Positions 1 through 12,370 of a stretch of 64,000 nucleotides of DNA are shown here, one piece after another; the first letter of the stretch is position 1; every line of letters begins with the position of its first letter. The position numbers were made by a program, and so were the translations under genes. The stretch spans positions 3,808,853-3,872,852 of the forward strand of contig JAQFVV010000021.1 of assembly GCA_028023455.1 (NCBI GenBank), in the 5' to 3' direction. Origin of the DNA: Epiperipatus broadwayi (Eukaryota; Onychophora; Udeonychophora; Euonychophora; Peripatidae). The notes under the pieces were generated by a model. It was not told where the DNA came from, did no database searches, and saw only the letters and a program-made list of their open reading frames with translations.

Positions 1-557
1 TGAACTAGATAATGTTCACTCTACTTTAATAATTAATTTGTAATACTAGGCGATAGTTCTTGGCATGAGGCTTCAAGTTAGTAATTCAGTATGCCTAATT
101 CACTTACATGTGAGTACGTAGCTAACCGCCGAGGTTAATCAATGTTAGATTATTGTTAACTAAAACAATGTCTAACTGGCTCTCAACTAGATAATGTTCA
201 CTCTACTTTAATAATTATTTTATAATACTAGCCAATAGTTCTTGGCGTGACTCTTCAAGTTAGTAATTCAGTATGCTTAATTCATTTACATGCAAGTACG
301 TAGGACTTATCATTACGAATCAATTTATGTTAGCAACAACGAACACTCCAATGATTATTATTGTTGTAAATACTAATAATTTTACAATCAATGTCTAGCA
401 AATAATTATTTTAATAGTGAATAACGTTACTGAATACCTCATCAGCCGATGTACATAATGCAAATGAATATGTCCCACTCAGTCTGCGCACTTCCGTTGT
501 TCTGGGTAGTATCTTATGTCAGGTTGTAATTAGATAATAGTCTTCTAGTATATCACA
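1..557 (-). repeat. Gypsy-type 3' LTR, incomplete, with an internal 182-bp tandem duplication
   Basis: On the minus strand a purine tract with seven Gs (558-572) is followed by TGTGATATAC at 557-548, a typical polypurine-tract/LTR junction. The LTR runs off the window at position 1. Within it, 1-122 recurs at 183-303 with an offset of 182 bp and a few substitutions. Confidence 0.6.
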
Positions 558-2090
558 ATTCTCCCCCCCACTAAACAGAACTAGAAGTAAACATGAAAAC
601 GAATATTTTGTTTTTCTCTATATAGTCCGGCATAGCATTTTCTCTTTTCTCCACTCTCTTCAAACAGACACAGTCCTTCAAGAATTTGGGTGACTGTTTT
701 TTTCTCTGAGGTCTTGGTGATCTTTTTTTAATGTTCTCCTTGCCTGATACTTCCATTGGCATCTCTTCCCGTTGTAGTGTATCATCACCTACCACTTGTT
801 CCTCTTGAATATCTGATTGTCCAGTTTGTGGTTTATCTATCTCTGATTTTGTCTCTGTCGGTTTGATGATTTTATTTCCACTGGGATTATTGTTCTCCCA
901 GCTTGCAGAACTGTGGTGGCATATGTGGTTTATGTGTCACTTGTATACTACATTATCCTCTGTTCTCCCCACTGATATAAATTTAGATGTTAAGTTGACA
1001 ATTTCTCCCTTTATCCAGTTTTGTGTAGACTATCTCTGACCTACATTTTTTCTCCCACTATGAATGTTTTATGTTCTGTTTCGGCCCACATGTACATGTT
1101 TTTTGGCAGTAGCAGGGTCAGTTCTGTCCTTAACCTCCATTTCAACAATAGTTCAGCTGGGGACTTTCCACTCACTGCTGTTGGTGTGGAGTGTTGATGT
1201 AATAATATGCAGTGCAGTGTTTCCTGCATGTTTGTTGACTTTTCTTTTTTCAGTGCACGTTTAAATTGGTTTACTGCATTTTCAGACAATCCATTGCTCT
1301 CAGAATGGTATGGAGGTGAATACATGTGTTTAATGCGTCTGGTCTCTAAGTATTCTTCAAACTTTGCCGAAGTAAATCCAGAACAGTTATCTGTAATGAG
1401 AGATTGCGAGTAGCCTTATGTTGCGAATATTTCATTTAGATGATGAATGACCTCTTCTGTCCCAGTGTTTCTCACGATTCTGTATTCTACCCAGTGGGAA
1501 TAGGTATATCTCATAAATGGACCTGCATGTGGACGCGTTTCCATGCATTTTTAGCTGGTGACCATGAAGAATATTCTTTTATTGTTGATTGGGCATTTGA
1601 TTGACACGCTGTACGTTTTTGTGAAGGACTCGATGTCCTCATTTAGGCCACCAGACATAGGTTCTGGCGAGTGCTTTTGTATGAACACCTCCTAGGCGTC
1701 CATTGTGCAGCATTTTTAGCACCTGGTTTCAGCCCTGTGAGGGTATTATGACTCTATCTCCATTTAGTATGCATCTTTTGCAGACTGATAAGCCTGAACG
1801 AGCATTCCAGAAAGCCAGCGGCAAATTCTTTGGTCGTTTGTTGGGACAACCTTTACTAAACCATTTTTTAAGTAATTGATATTCTGGATCATTATCTGTC
1901 CACTCTGCTACTTTTTTACTATTTATCTGTGAATTCCAATTGTCTATGTAGTTGATCTCCACATTGACTTTTTTTTAATTCAGTTGTCTCTGGCATATGC
2001 GAGAGTGCATTTGCATGTTGTATCAAACTGCCACCCTTATAATTTAGATCATAATGATAAGCTGAAAGCACTGTTATCCAGCACAGGGAA
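558..2090 (-). pseudogene. Decayed Ty3/Gypsy pol: RNase H end, integrase and C-terminal tail
   Basis: Reading leftward on the minus strand, the RNase H C-terminus is near 2085-1985 (LSAYHYD-like, then NADALSR-like). It is followed by an integrase zinc-finger region at 1962-1640 with KALARTYVWWP, and by the end of the integrase core at 1325-1041 with YHSESNGLSENAV and SPAELLLKWRLRT. A basic tail adjoins the polypurine tract (795-571). Several stops and frameshifts separate the blocks, so the element is dead. Gag, protease and RT are absent: the copy stops abruptly near 2090. The nearest relatives are metazoan K02A2.6-like Gypsy polyproteins. Confidence 0.75.
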
Positions 2091-2199
2091 TAGAGATAAT
2101 CATAATTATTAAAAATCTAAAGGCATATACAATATGCAGATACTGAACTGGTTTCAGATCTATACACCTATACAAACATATTTGGTTAGATTGAAAATA

Positions 2200-2450
2200 T
2201 TAACATTTTAAAACTTGGGTTAGTAGCTTGATAGTATAACAAAGACGTAAATAATGGGCACTAAAACAAAAATACATAGATGCAAAAAATCCAAGTGCAT
2301 TGCTCCAAGATATAATGCTCGTCACTAATGAAAGCCAAGAGCTATAAATTACTCTGGAGATATTGATTGGGACAGCACTAGATAGAGATTTATTAAGCAT
2401 TATAATCTGGAATCTATTATTACTATTAAAACTTATACTAGGTGGCATAT
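2200..2450 (+). repeat. Diverged F1 fragment
   Basis: The stretch around 2316-2375 aligns by eye with the F1 consensus (CTAATGAAAGCC, then CTCTGGAGATATT and AGCACTAGATAGAG). It is older and more decayed than the other copies. Confidence 0.4.
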
Positions 2451-2490
2451 AATTTAGTTAGTAATAATTATTAGTGAAACAAATTTTAAA

Positions 2491-3080
2491 CCACTAAACA
2501 TCACATGATCACTATTCTTTATGCTTGCACAAGCTGTTAAACACAGAAGCAAAACTCTCCCTATAGTAGCACAACTCACTGCAAAACCAGAGTAATCAAT
2601 GGATGCAAGGTTTGGGCACAAAATCGCTATCTAGTATCTACTCATCCAATATTTCCAGACTAGGTTCTAGCTTGAGGCTATCTTCAGTGAGGATATATAG
2701 TGGTTCAACACTAATCCTTCCCCATAGGATTATGGTGACTGTGATTATTAAAGAACCAAAGATACCAAAATGTATAGACGCTGAACTGAGTTCAGATTTA
2801 TAGGGCTATCCAAGCAAATGAGCTCGAAAACATTATTGTGTTTTTATTTTGGACTCAAAGCTTTACAGTTAACTAAAAAGTTAAAACGTAGCTGCTAAAG
2901 GGTTGCATTAGATCCTAAGATCTAATCCTCACTGATGAAAGCCATAAACTAGAAACTAGTCTGGGAATATTGGTTGAGTAGGCACTCGATAGAATTTTAT
3001 GCACAAACCTTATTGCATCCATTGATTACTCTGGCTTGCACTGAGTGGTGCTACTGTATGGAGAGTTTTGCCTCTGAATT
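2491..3080. mobile_element. F1 fold-back element with 10-bp target-site duplication
   Basis: The left arm (minus orientation) and right arm (plus orientation) are inverted copies of the F1 sequence. They include the hallmark GAGTAATCAATGGATGC and its complement. AAATTTTAAA flanks both ends (2481-2490 and 3081-3090). Hammerhead-like motifs lie at about 2655-2695 (minus) and 2926-2967 (plus). Confidence 0.65.
2926..2967 (+). ncRNA. Hammerhead-like motif in F1
   Basis: The core CTGATGA is at 2932-2938, followed by GAAAC and the cleavage triplet GTC ending at 2961. Stem I is TCCTCA against TGGGAA with one mismatch. Stem II is weakened in this copy (AGC facing ACT). Confidence 0.35.
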
Positions 3081-3090
3081 AAATTTTAAA

Positions 3091-4600
3091 AATGACATAC
3101 TGCAATTATAAACTCAAAAAAAAAAAAAAAAGAGAATCATTCTCAATAATAATGCTTTAAAAAAAATTTTTTTTTTCATAACTTATGTTTATACAATTCT
3201 TAAAAGCTGATTAAAATAAATAAGGGTTTTTGCAAATCTTCAGTCATTATCGTTAATTTTCTGCTTCCATTTTAAATCTCTTCAATGTTTTGTATTTGCA
3301 GAAAACACATCCAAGATATATAAACATAGTTCTAAATATTACACAGATGAGAGGCATTGGAATAAATTAGTCTACTCTGAATTAATAAAATGCTAAAAGA
3401 ACAGACTCAAAACTTAAAAATTTCTATTCAATTAAATTATATGCTCAGTCTTTCAATTTAGAATTCAAATGTCACAACACCTCTCAAATAACTAATCATA
3501 TTATTATTTTTATTCACTTAATACAATAACTTACAAATTTCCATTCTAGAAGATCAAACACAATTAGCGAATAAGATTAAAGGAATACTAGAATCATGCA
3601 TCCAAAGTCTTGCTAATCTGTTTCTGATTGAATGGTGTAAGAGGCACAACTGTCATCTAATTAGACAGTTATTTAATGTCCATTGGTTCATTCAATGTTT
3701 GCGTATGACCTTCTACAATTGACATAGGTCAGTACTATTGAATTAAAGGTATGCTAAAAAGTCATGCAAGGCATAATTCCTGTTAATAATAAAATACAAT
3801 AATATAAACAATAATAAGTTTTAAAAAAAAAATAACCTGGTGACACCTCCTAATAAAACAGCACCAAATACCATTCCGCTGCATCCTAGAAGCCAAGAAC
3901 CAATCAATTTATTTGCATATGTTGGAATAGCAATGACTGAAGTTTGATTAAAAGTTGCAGATTTCCTCCAGAAGATGGCACTAGGGACGCTGATCTAAAA
4001 TAATACATAAAAAAAGTGTAGCTATATACACATATACGTGTGGGTAAGTATATAATGCAAATAAACCCTGAAAGCTTTCAATATAACATTAAATTTGCAA
4101 TATAATCTAAAATATATCGATACTAGTTGAATGCTTATGTACAAAACTCATTATTGTTTCAGTAGTTAATGAATATCATTGATAATTATTGCCAAAAAGT
4201 TAAGTCTTCCATATCAAAACTAATCACTTTCTCCAAGTCTTTCAGTCTTTTACACTGTTTCTCAATAATTCAAATGATTTTACTTTTTAAGATCAATCTC
4301 TCCCTTGCCTTTTTTCTTCATATCCTCTGCACTTCCACTACATCTTTTAAAATCCCTTGGATTAAAGTGAAAGCTAAACACAAGTCTTCTTCACAACTTT
4401 TCTCCCTCCAAAAAATACATATCTTACCACTTTCAACAATGCTATTTTGTTAATATTTTTAATTTCCATTCTTTAATTTGCTTCTAATACATATTTCTTC
4501 ACGCCTTTCCTAACTGAGCATGTTTATTCACAAAAGCTATTCTGCAAATCAAACATTTAACATGCCATTCCCTTAAAGATCTAACTTCAATGGAACAAAT
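3091..4600. other. No gene recognised
   Basis: AT-rich noncoding sequence with poly-A and poly-T runs near 3117-3170. No coding homology or repeat family was recognised. Confidence 0.5.
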
Positions 4601-4611
4601 AATAACATTGT

Positions 4612-4925
4612 TTTCCTGAAGGTTTGTGATGATGGTATTTTAGTTGATTTTTATACTGGACTATTTCCATTATCTACTATTAAGTATTGAATGTCTTTAG
4701 AAAACTTTAATTTCACTTATATCTTCCAGTTATATTCAACTGTTAGTAATAGCACACAGGTTACTGTACGCACAACGCTTCAATAAGTATTATTCTCCCG
4801 TCTTCTTCAGGTATTGCTGGCCTTACCAGTGACAGTATTAGCATGGAAATTGAACCTGGAACTTTAGATTCTTGAATATTAAGGTAACACTCTAATCAAT
4901 TGGGTCATCCTTTCAAAGGCAAGAG
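4612..4925 (-). repeat. tRNA-derived SINE (family F3)
   Basis: On the minus strand a tRNA-like head (GATTAGAG, then B-box-like GGTTCAATTTCC) is followed by a body with CTGAAGAAG near 4810-4804. The 3' end is GATAATGGAAATAGTCC. It faces a plus-strand copy at 5250, so the two form an inverted pair with a 320-bp spacer. Confidence 0.6.
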
Positions 4926-5249
4926 TCAGTAGTAATTTCATATACTTTGAGGATCCTCCTGATTTCTCAACTTTTTCGTAAAAGCAAAGTTGATTAGTGG
5001 CCCATTGAAAAGCAGTTGCAAAAGTGCAAACTGATGATTAGATGAGAGAAAATAGATATGTCTAGGGTAGCAGACCATGTGCGTACCAATGAACATATTA
5101 TGTTCAATTGGGAAAATATAAAAATATTGGACAGAGAGGAAAAGGTACAAGGAAGAAAATTCGAATAAGCTGCTCATGCTTATAGGAAAAAGGGAAGAAA
5201 TCAGAAGGAACCTCATAGGTAAGTATATGAAATTTCTATTGACTGTTGC

Positions 5250-5495
5250 CTTTGGTAGCATAGCTCAGTTGGTTAGAGGCTTCTCTCAAAATTCAATATT
5301 CAAGAATCTAAGGGTCCAGGTTCGATTCCCATGCCAGTACTGTCACTGGTCAAGCCAGCAGCACCTCAAGAAGAAAGGAGACTACCTCTTGAAACTTTAT
5401 GCATATACTAATCTGTGTAGGAAGATTTAATAAAGTTAAATTTTTCTAAAGACATTCATACTTAATATTAGATGATGGAAATAGTCCAATATATA
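5250..5495 (+). repeat. tRNA-derived SINE (family F3)
   Basis: A clear A box (TAGCTCAGTTGGTTAGAG) and B box (GGTTCGATTCC) sit about 50 bp apart, as in a tRNA. The SINE body then ends in GATGATGGAAATAGTCC. A and B boxes serve as an internal RNA polymerase III promoter in this class. Confidence 0.75.
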
Positions 5496-5859
5496 AATAG
5501 AAAAGAATATCATTCTATCCTTATTAAAATCTTATTTATTCAGGAAAAAAGATTTGTAGATTGATATACAGATTTCAAAATGAATGAGGGGTGGGGAGAT
5601 GGGGATTATAAAAATAACATTAACAATATAGAAAGGTTGTGAAAGTAATGATTAAAATCTAAATATTTTATACAGCCATTACTAACTATTTATATAGGTA
5701 TAATTGTTTCATTGATGGTACAATAATGAGCATGGAGATGTAGCTTTGTTAACTGAGTAGTTCTTTTGCAAAAGCACTTCAAGCACAGCCATTAAGTGAT
5801 AGATTGAGATGATTTGTAAATAGCTGGGGTTGATTCTAAATGAAGCATAGGGAAGTTTG

Positions 5860-5966
5860 TTGTAGTGATGTAAAAAAAAGAGGTTATGGGTCAGAGAATC
5901 AGGATTAAACTTGGAGAGACATTCAATCTGCAATGGCTTTATAATGGTCGAATATGATGATGATGA
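5860..5966 (+). repeat. 3' end of an RTE-type LINE
   Basis: The sequence ATTAAACTTGGAGAGAC and the terminal GATGATGATG run match the 3' end of the RTE copy at 59.8 kb. RTE elements typically end in such short tandem repeats. Confidence 0.55.
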
Positions 5967-6189
5967 ATGGGCAATTAAAGCTAATAAGAACAGCATAAAG
6001 AAAAGATGTGAAAAGTTATGATACAGGAAATATTCTTTTCTTTTATCATGGCTAAGCTATCTATTATAAGCTGTGGTGAAAGAAACAAAATATGCTACTT
6101 AAATACCAATCTGTAAGCTGGAGTCATGTAATAGAATAATGTGAAATAGAAATATTCATGGATAAATGCTTATTGAGTTTAGAAAGCAA

Positions 6190-8230
6190 GCGAACTTGAT
6201 CATTACTGACACTTGGGTTAAAATCTCATAAGACATAGATAGACTTGGAGGAACTCTGGTGACATAGCTCAATAATAAACTAAAACAACAATCAAATGGC
6301 TTTAGGGTTCAAGAGATCATAAAGAAATTTGAGTGCCGGAAGTGGCAGCAGTGGAATCAATCTGAGAATATCAGGACTTCAGATTCTATACTCTACCACT
6401 GCCCTAAAACATGCAGGTCGGTATCAAACTGATTACCTTCTAACAAAACAAAGATATAAAAAACAACTGATTGCTTTTCCAGGGGAAACATATTGACTTT
6501 GATCATAACATGCTTATGATGAAATCAAGATTTTAAAAAAGGTTAAGATTCTGAGGAGACGAAATGGGATTAGAAAATTAAAGTCTTCAAATGTTAACAG
6601 AATGTGAGGACATACTTGGAGAAATCTGTTAAATCTACAAGGAGATTGACCCTGTATGGGAGACATTGAAAACAGTATTATTAAAGGCAACTGAGAACTC
6701 ATTGGTTAATACAATGAGGAATACTAGAAAATCACACATTACGAAAACCTGAAGAAAAAAAAAAGAATGAATAAAGAATTGTGAAAAATATAAATTGTCA
6801 AATAGATAGGATCAGGCAGAAGCATCTCAAGAGTGAAATAGAAAAAGACTATAAGTCAATTAAGATATAGTGATGGGAAGGATACATGTCTAGAAAAAAA
6901 AATTATGCAAAATAATAGAATGGATATGGTTTGAAAATTAACCCATTAAGAATGTAGGATGGCCAGTCCATAATTAACATGCTTTAAATTTATGATGGAA
7001 AAATTGCATGGAAAAACTGTATAAAGACCCTGTTGTAAATGTTATAACAATTCAAGAAATATTACCGGTTTTTACAATATTATAAGAAAGAAATTTGATA
7101 AAGCCGTGTTAACCCTACCTAATGGTTGTACCCCGTTGACAATGAGGTACCTTTGGAATTATAATAAATGAATAGTGTTTTAATCCAAAATTAATTATAC
7201 AATCTGACTGCTTATTCATATGAAAAATGACCTGAAAAATAATGTAATACTTATAGTTACATTAGTTAAAAAACTTAATATGACATATTGTAAGAATTAC
7301 TGAATGCTAAGTCTGAAACCCTTATGTTTCTAACATAAAATAAGAAGAGATTGGATCACTGCATAGAGAAATTTCTGGATAGGACTTATTTCAATTTCAG
7401 GATAGAAGTGTCCATTAGAAATGCCACTGGATAATTAAGAAATTCGGGAGAATGATAAACTTGAATACTGTACATGCATATATGTTTGTTGCTTATGAAA
7501 CTGTCTTTTTATGTGTCTTGGCATAGGCAATTCCCAATTCTGCAAAAAATGGATTGTTCAATACATATCATTTGAATCAATTTGGTCTTTACATGAAACA
7601 AACAGATTGCCACAATTATATTAAAAGATGGTTTGTTTTAAGCAATATTGTATCAAAAGAGGACTGAAACAGGACTGTCTCTCTGCTTATTAAAGCTTTT
7701 GCTCAGGCTATACTGGAAAAGAGAATCAGAAAAACAAGCCTAGATTTGAATGTATCAACCAAATAAATATATAGTCCATCAGGTAATAATTTTTGGCAGT
7801 CCTAAAACATTGATAACAATAGTGAAAAAATTGCTGCTTAATTTGGCATGAATATAAAAATATGGGGAACTAAAATAATGACGATATATTTTCTCTATCG
7901 AGTTAGAAATGAGATGGTAAAAAAAAAGGATCACTTTAAACATATCGTTCAGTTGAACATGAAGAATATGCTTTGTAAATATAAAATATGAAACTTATTT
8001 ACAAAAAGTGTCCTCCATGAAAAGCAATACCTACTTATGTTAAAACTTCTAAATCTAGAATTATAGAAAAGAATAATTAAGTCGTACATTGGGTCAATAA
8101 TTCTGTAAGATGCAAAGATGTATTATACCCACCAATGTCATGAGATTGAATATGTAAGATGTGGGATTGAAGAAGGATGGAAATGATTAACTGAACAGTA
8201 AAAAGTTGGAAGCTGAAATTCTCAAGAATC
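6190..8230 (+). pseudogene. Fossil non-LTR retrotransposon (endonuclease end to RT)
   Basis: Broken frames read like the end of an endonuclease domain (HNMLMMKS near 6500, then a DPVWETLK-like helix near 6650). Further on is an RT block near 7650, IKRGLKQDCLSAY, resembling motif B (RQG.SP). Stops and frameshifts are dense and no frame is usable. The clade is uncertain. Confidence 0.45.
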
Positions 8231-8804
8231 TGGCAAAAGGGGATAAAGATCACTAATCCACATAATTAGGATGAGAAGACAGTACCTTGTTGATAATTGT
8301 GTATGGTTGCAGCATTCAAAATTGATGAATTGAAAAGAATGGCTGAAGATAGATTTGTAATGAACAGACTCATTAAAGAACTGCACCAATATCAAGGCTG
8401 AAGAAATGATTAATATACGATTGCTGATGATTATTTGATAAGAAAATTCCATGCATATAGTTTACAACTATTTTGATTAGACTTACCAAATATAAATGAG
8501 GTATTGGTCTATTACCAAATACCAGAAAAAATATTATTCTGCTCTATTACTTTACTACATTGAGTTTGATTATTTCCTTCAAATAATGATAAGCTATTCT
8601 TTTATTAATGAAAATATTCAAATTATCAATATACTGGAGTATTATTATGTCAATTCTGATCAAAATTACAGTTTTGAGCGGAAAAAATTGCTTATGATAT
8701 ATAACCAGTATCTTGCCTTCTTGAAATTATTGAATATTTTATACTTCATTACAAAAAAAAAAAATCCTTCCTGCATGCCTAAATCTTCACCAATTACAAT
8801 ATTC

Positions 8805-9778
8805 ACATCACATGATCACTATTTCTTATGCATTCTCATAACTGTTATTAAAACCGGCAAAAACTCTCCATACAGTAGTGACACTCAGTGTAAGGCAAAG
8901 TAAGCAATGCATTCCAGAAGGCACGTGCATAAAATCTTTATCTAGTGCCTACTCATCCAATATCCCCAGAGTAGTTTCTAGCTTGTGGCTTTCGTCAGTG
9001 AGGAACTTTAGATCTGAGAGTACTGTACCTAGATCTTAGGATCTAATGCAACCCTCTAGCAGCCACCTTTTATCTCTACTTAACTGCAAAACTATGGCAA
9101 TAAAATTGGAAAATGCAAATATTTTCAATCCAAACTCATTAGCTTATATAGTCATATAGATATGAACTCAGTTCAGTACCTATACATTTTGGTGTCTTTG
9201 GTTCTTTAATAATCATAGCCACCATTATCTTATTAGGCAGTATGATTATATGCCTTCTGGTATCCATTGATTATTCTGGCTTGCATTGAGTGGCACAACT
9301 GTATGGAGAATTTTGCCTGTTTTAATAATAGCTATGAGCAAGCATAAGAAATGGTGATCATGTGATGTTTAGTGATTTAATATCAATCCTGCCTAATAGG
9401 ATAGTGCTGGCTATGGTTATTAAAGAATCAAAGATATCAAAATGTATGGGTACTGAACTGAGTTCAGACCTATATGACTATATAAGCTAATGAGCTTGGA
9501 TTGAAAATATTATTGTGTTTTCAATTTTATTCTTTTGTAGTTAAATAGAGATAAAAGGTAGCTGCTGGAGGGTTGCATTAGATCCTAAGATCTAGGTGCA
9601 GTGCTCTCGGATCCAAGGCTCCTCACTGACGAAAGCCACAAGCTAGAAACTAGTCTGAGGATATTCGATGAATAGGCACTAGATAGGAATTTTATGCACA
9701 AGCCTTCTGGCACCCATTGATTACTCTGGTTTGCATTGAGTGGCACTACTGTATGTCGAGTTTTGCCTGTTTTAATAA
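8805..9778. mobile_element. F1 fold-back element, near full length, 14-bp target-site duplication
   Basis: CAATTACAATATTC occurs at 8791-8804 and exactly at 9779-9792. Inside, the left arm is F1 in minus orientation and the right arm is F1 in plus orientation. Near 9378-9395 a unit end (CATGTGATGTTTAGTG) joins directly to a unit start (ATCAATCCTGCC), a head-to-tail junction. The length (974 bp) is close to the 931-bp copy at 17.0 kb, so this is probably the complete form. Open frames in it have no homology and differ between copies. Confidence 0.75.
9620..9661 (+). ncRNA. Hammerhead-like ribozyme motif, best F1 copy
   Basis: Stem I is TCCTCA (9620-9625) against TGAGGA (9656-9661), six Watson-Crick pairs. 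The core CTGACGA is at 9626-9632. Stem II is AGC/GCT (9634-9636 with 9642-9644), closed by a CACAA loop and preceded by an A-A mismatch. GAAA is at 9646-9649. Stem III is AC/GT with a 2-nt loop, and the triplet GTC ends at 9655, the predicted cleavage site. This matches the type I hammerhead layout. The A-A mismatch and tiny stem III make activity uncertain. Confidence 0.5.
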
Positions 9779-9792
9779 CAATTACAATATTC

Positions 9793-11880
9793 TTAAAGAA
9801 GAAACTTGTAATTATCAAACCAATTTATTTTGTAATGTGTTGGAAAAATATCAAGTATAACAGAGATAGCATTTTGGTATATGTAATCATTTACAATAAC
9901 AAAAGAATGGCTGCCTTTTGATTTGAAACCATACTATAATATTCTACTTTCTAAATAATGTATTTTAAAACACTTAGCTGCAAGTAAAAAAAAAAATGTT
10001 TAGTGTAGAATTTGCAGAATGTGTTCACTTGATAATTTACTTAGTATTCATTCGTCTGGTTGTTTTTATTCATTTACTTTATCCTACTTGTTTCATACTA
10101 CTATCTATAATAACCGAAGTTAAATTTCAATTTAAATATCCTTGGTTCGATAATAGATTCAAAAAACTAGTTTCTCGGAATCGATTTCCATTTGCGGAAT
10201 ATAAAATTCATTTCACTGAATTGTGCTCAGCTTTTTGATGTTTCCGAGCAATTAACCATCGAGTTCATAAATAATAAAAACTTATAAAAAGTTAATAATG
10301 AAAATTAAACAAATACCTAGCTAAATAAAATAAGCAAATTATTTTCATTATTGTTTAGTCACTGTGGCATTTATATTTTTTTTTAAATGGTAAAATTTAT
10401 TTTGATATTTATGAAGAATCATGCGATTTGAATGATTTTTTATAGGGATAATTCAGTATTTATTATTGTAAAATACTATCAACGAAATGGGAGAAAAAAT
10501 CGACGGATTAAAATTGAACACACATTTTCTTGCCATTTTAAAAATGTAAATCAAAGTAATTTTGGCATAAATATTATTTATTTCCATACTTAGCAAAAAT
10601 ATAGAAAGTATAAATAATCTTTTTTTTTTTAACAGTACAGGATTAAAATTCGGTAAATATCCGCGGGATATTTACTCAAAAACAACAAAAAGCTTCAGAT
10701 TAATAACGAATGCGTTTATAATTTTCACTAACATTGTGTATCTTTACTAAAAACTGGTATGTATTTGTCTCACCTTATTTTTTCCATATATCCTGTTATT
10801 AAATAACGTTAAATTTAATGAGTGTTTTCGGCAAAAAATTAATGATAATCGAAGCATCATTTACTTGATAAAGAAAAATTCAACATTTGCAAATGGCTAT
10901 CTACAACACCCTCTAGTGTCTAATTAGAAATGCGTACGTAAATGTAGTGTTTACTGTGTTAAATAACCTTTATAGTCTTATCTAATATAAATTTTATTAA
11001 AATAAAATATTTACTGTAAATCAAAATGTAAAATCTTTCGAAATTAAAAGTTTGCGATTTATTTATGTCTTATTGTGAATAGTTCTAATTAACATATTGC
11101 TTTTGTAAGATTTTTTTTTTTTTACGCTCATCCTAATCATTTACCTAGTAAGGTTTGACAATGTTTTTATTTTTGTTTAGAAATTGCTTATTTTACTATT
11201 AAATAAAATTAATACTTTATTAAAGTGACATTATTTTTTTCTCTTTTAAAATTCAATTAAAAATAAGGATTTGCAAAGAAGCATTTTTGAAAATCGAAAG
11301 GGATGGGTGGGTGAGGGGAGTTCCAATCTTTGACAATATGCTAATTAAAATGTGTATTTAACTCAAACTGACGTATTTCGTTTAATATAAAATTAGTTAA
11401 TACTAGAGCTCAGATAAACAAATAGTAAAAAATATTAATTGATCTCCTGAAAAAGAACAATATTAATTAAATATGTTTTTATGTATACATAAAGGACTAT
11501 TGCATCACCTTTAAATCTACCTTTTTTTTTCTTGTCGTTTTATTATATAAAACAACATTTTTTTTTTTTTATATTTTTGTGCGTATTTATTGATTTCATA
11601 AGTATTAGTCGATTAACATGTATATGATATATAATCGCTAATTCGGTTTTAACATATATCCAAAATATACATAAGTAAAATATGCTTAAGGTGGCAGAAT
11701 TAGCAAAACTGTATTTGAGTTTAATCATTTATTACTGTTGTGTTTGATCTGCATTACAGACCCAACTTACAGAAAAATAATACAATCACCCGAGTTACAA
11801 TTAGTATAATCTTTATTATATCTACATATATATATATATAAAACCAAAACTGTCTAACACTATACTAGCAAAAAATAAAA
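9793..11880. other. No gene recognised
   Basis: AT-rich noncoding sequence. Open frames at 9996-10238 and 11543-11728 have no recognisable motif. A TA microsatellite lies near 11824-11842. Confidence 0.5.
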
Positions 11881-12370
11881 ATGCAAAACCATAAAACAAT
11901 ACAGTACTAGATTAAATTCAAAATTTTACCAAAATCCTTACACAACCATGGTTTCATCTACTACAAATAGACCTTCTCAAGTGAAAATCAACCTAAAGGA
12001 AAACATATGTATATACAAACAAACAAACCTTCCCATAATTCATTTCAAACTCCATCTTCCCTTAATATCAAAAGAAGTCTTCATAAGATTGATAGCCTCA
12101 GAATCAAGGAGAAGAATAAAGGAGACTTTGATGATAAAACTCCTTGATTCTGAGGCTATCAATCTTATGAAGACTTCTTTTGATATTAAGGGAAGGTGGA
12201 GTTTGAAATGAATTATGGGAAGGTTTGTTTGTTTGTATATATATATGTTTTCCTTTAGGTTGATTTTCACTTGAGAAGGTCTATTTGTAGTAGATGAAAC
12301 CATGGTTGTGTAAGGATTTTGGTAAAATTTTGAATTTAATCTAGTACTGTATTGTTTTATGGTTTTGCAT
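11881..12370. repeat. Near-perfect 230-bp inverted repeat (palindrome)
   Basis: Arms 11881-12110 and 12141-12370 are equal in length with no indels and only about two visible substitutions. The loop is 30 nt. Both strands therefore contain nearly the same open frame. No relation to F1 is visible. Ends of the palindrome abut TA-rich sequence, so a target duplication cannot be defined. Confidence 0.9.

Noticed and set aside
5250-5340. Functional tRNA gene
   Set aside because: A and B boxes are good but the acceptor and anticodon stems do not pair properly and the sequence continues as a SINE body with related copies elsewhere.
9585-9818. Open frames in F1 copies (also at 2603-2803, 23562-23771 and 38312-38497) with similar peptides
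   Set aside because: They are similar only because the DNA repeat is shared. Frames shift and stop differently between copies and no protein family matches.
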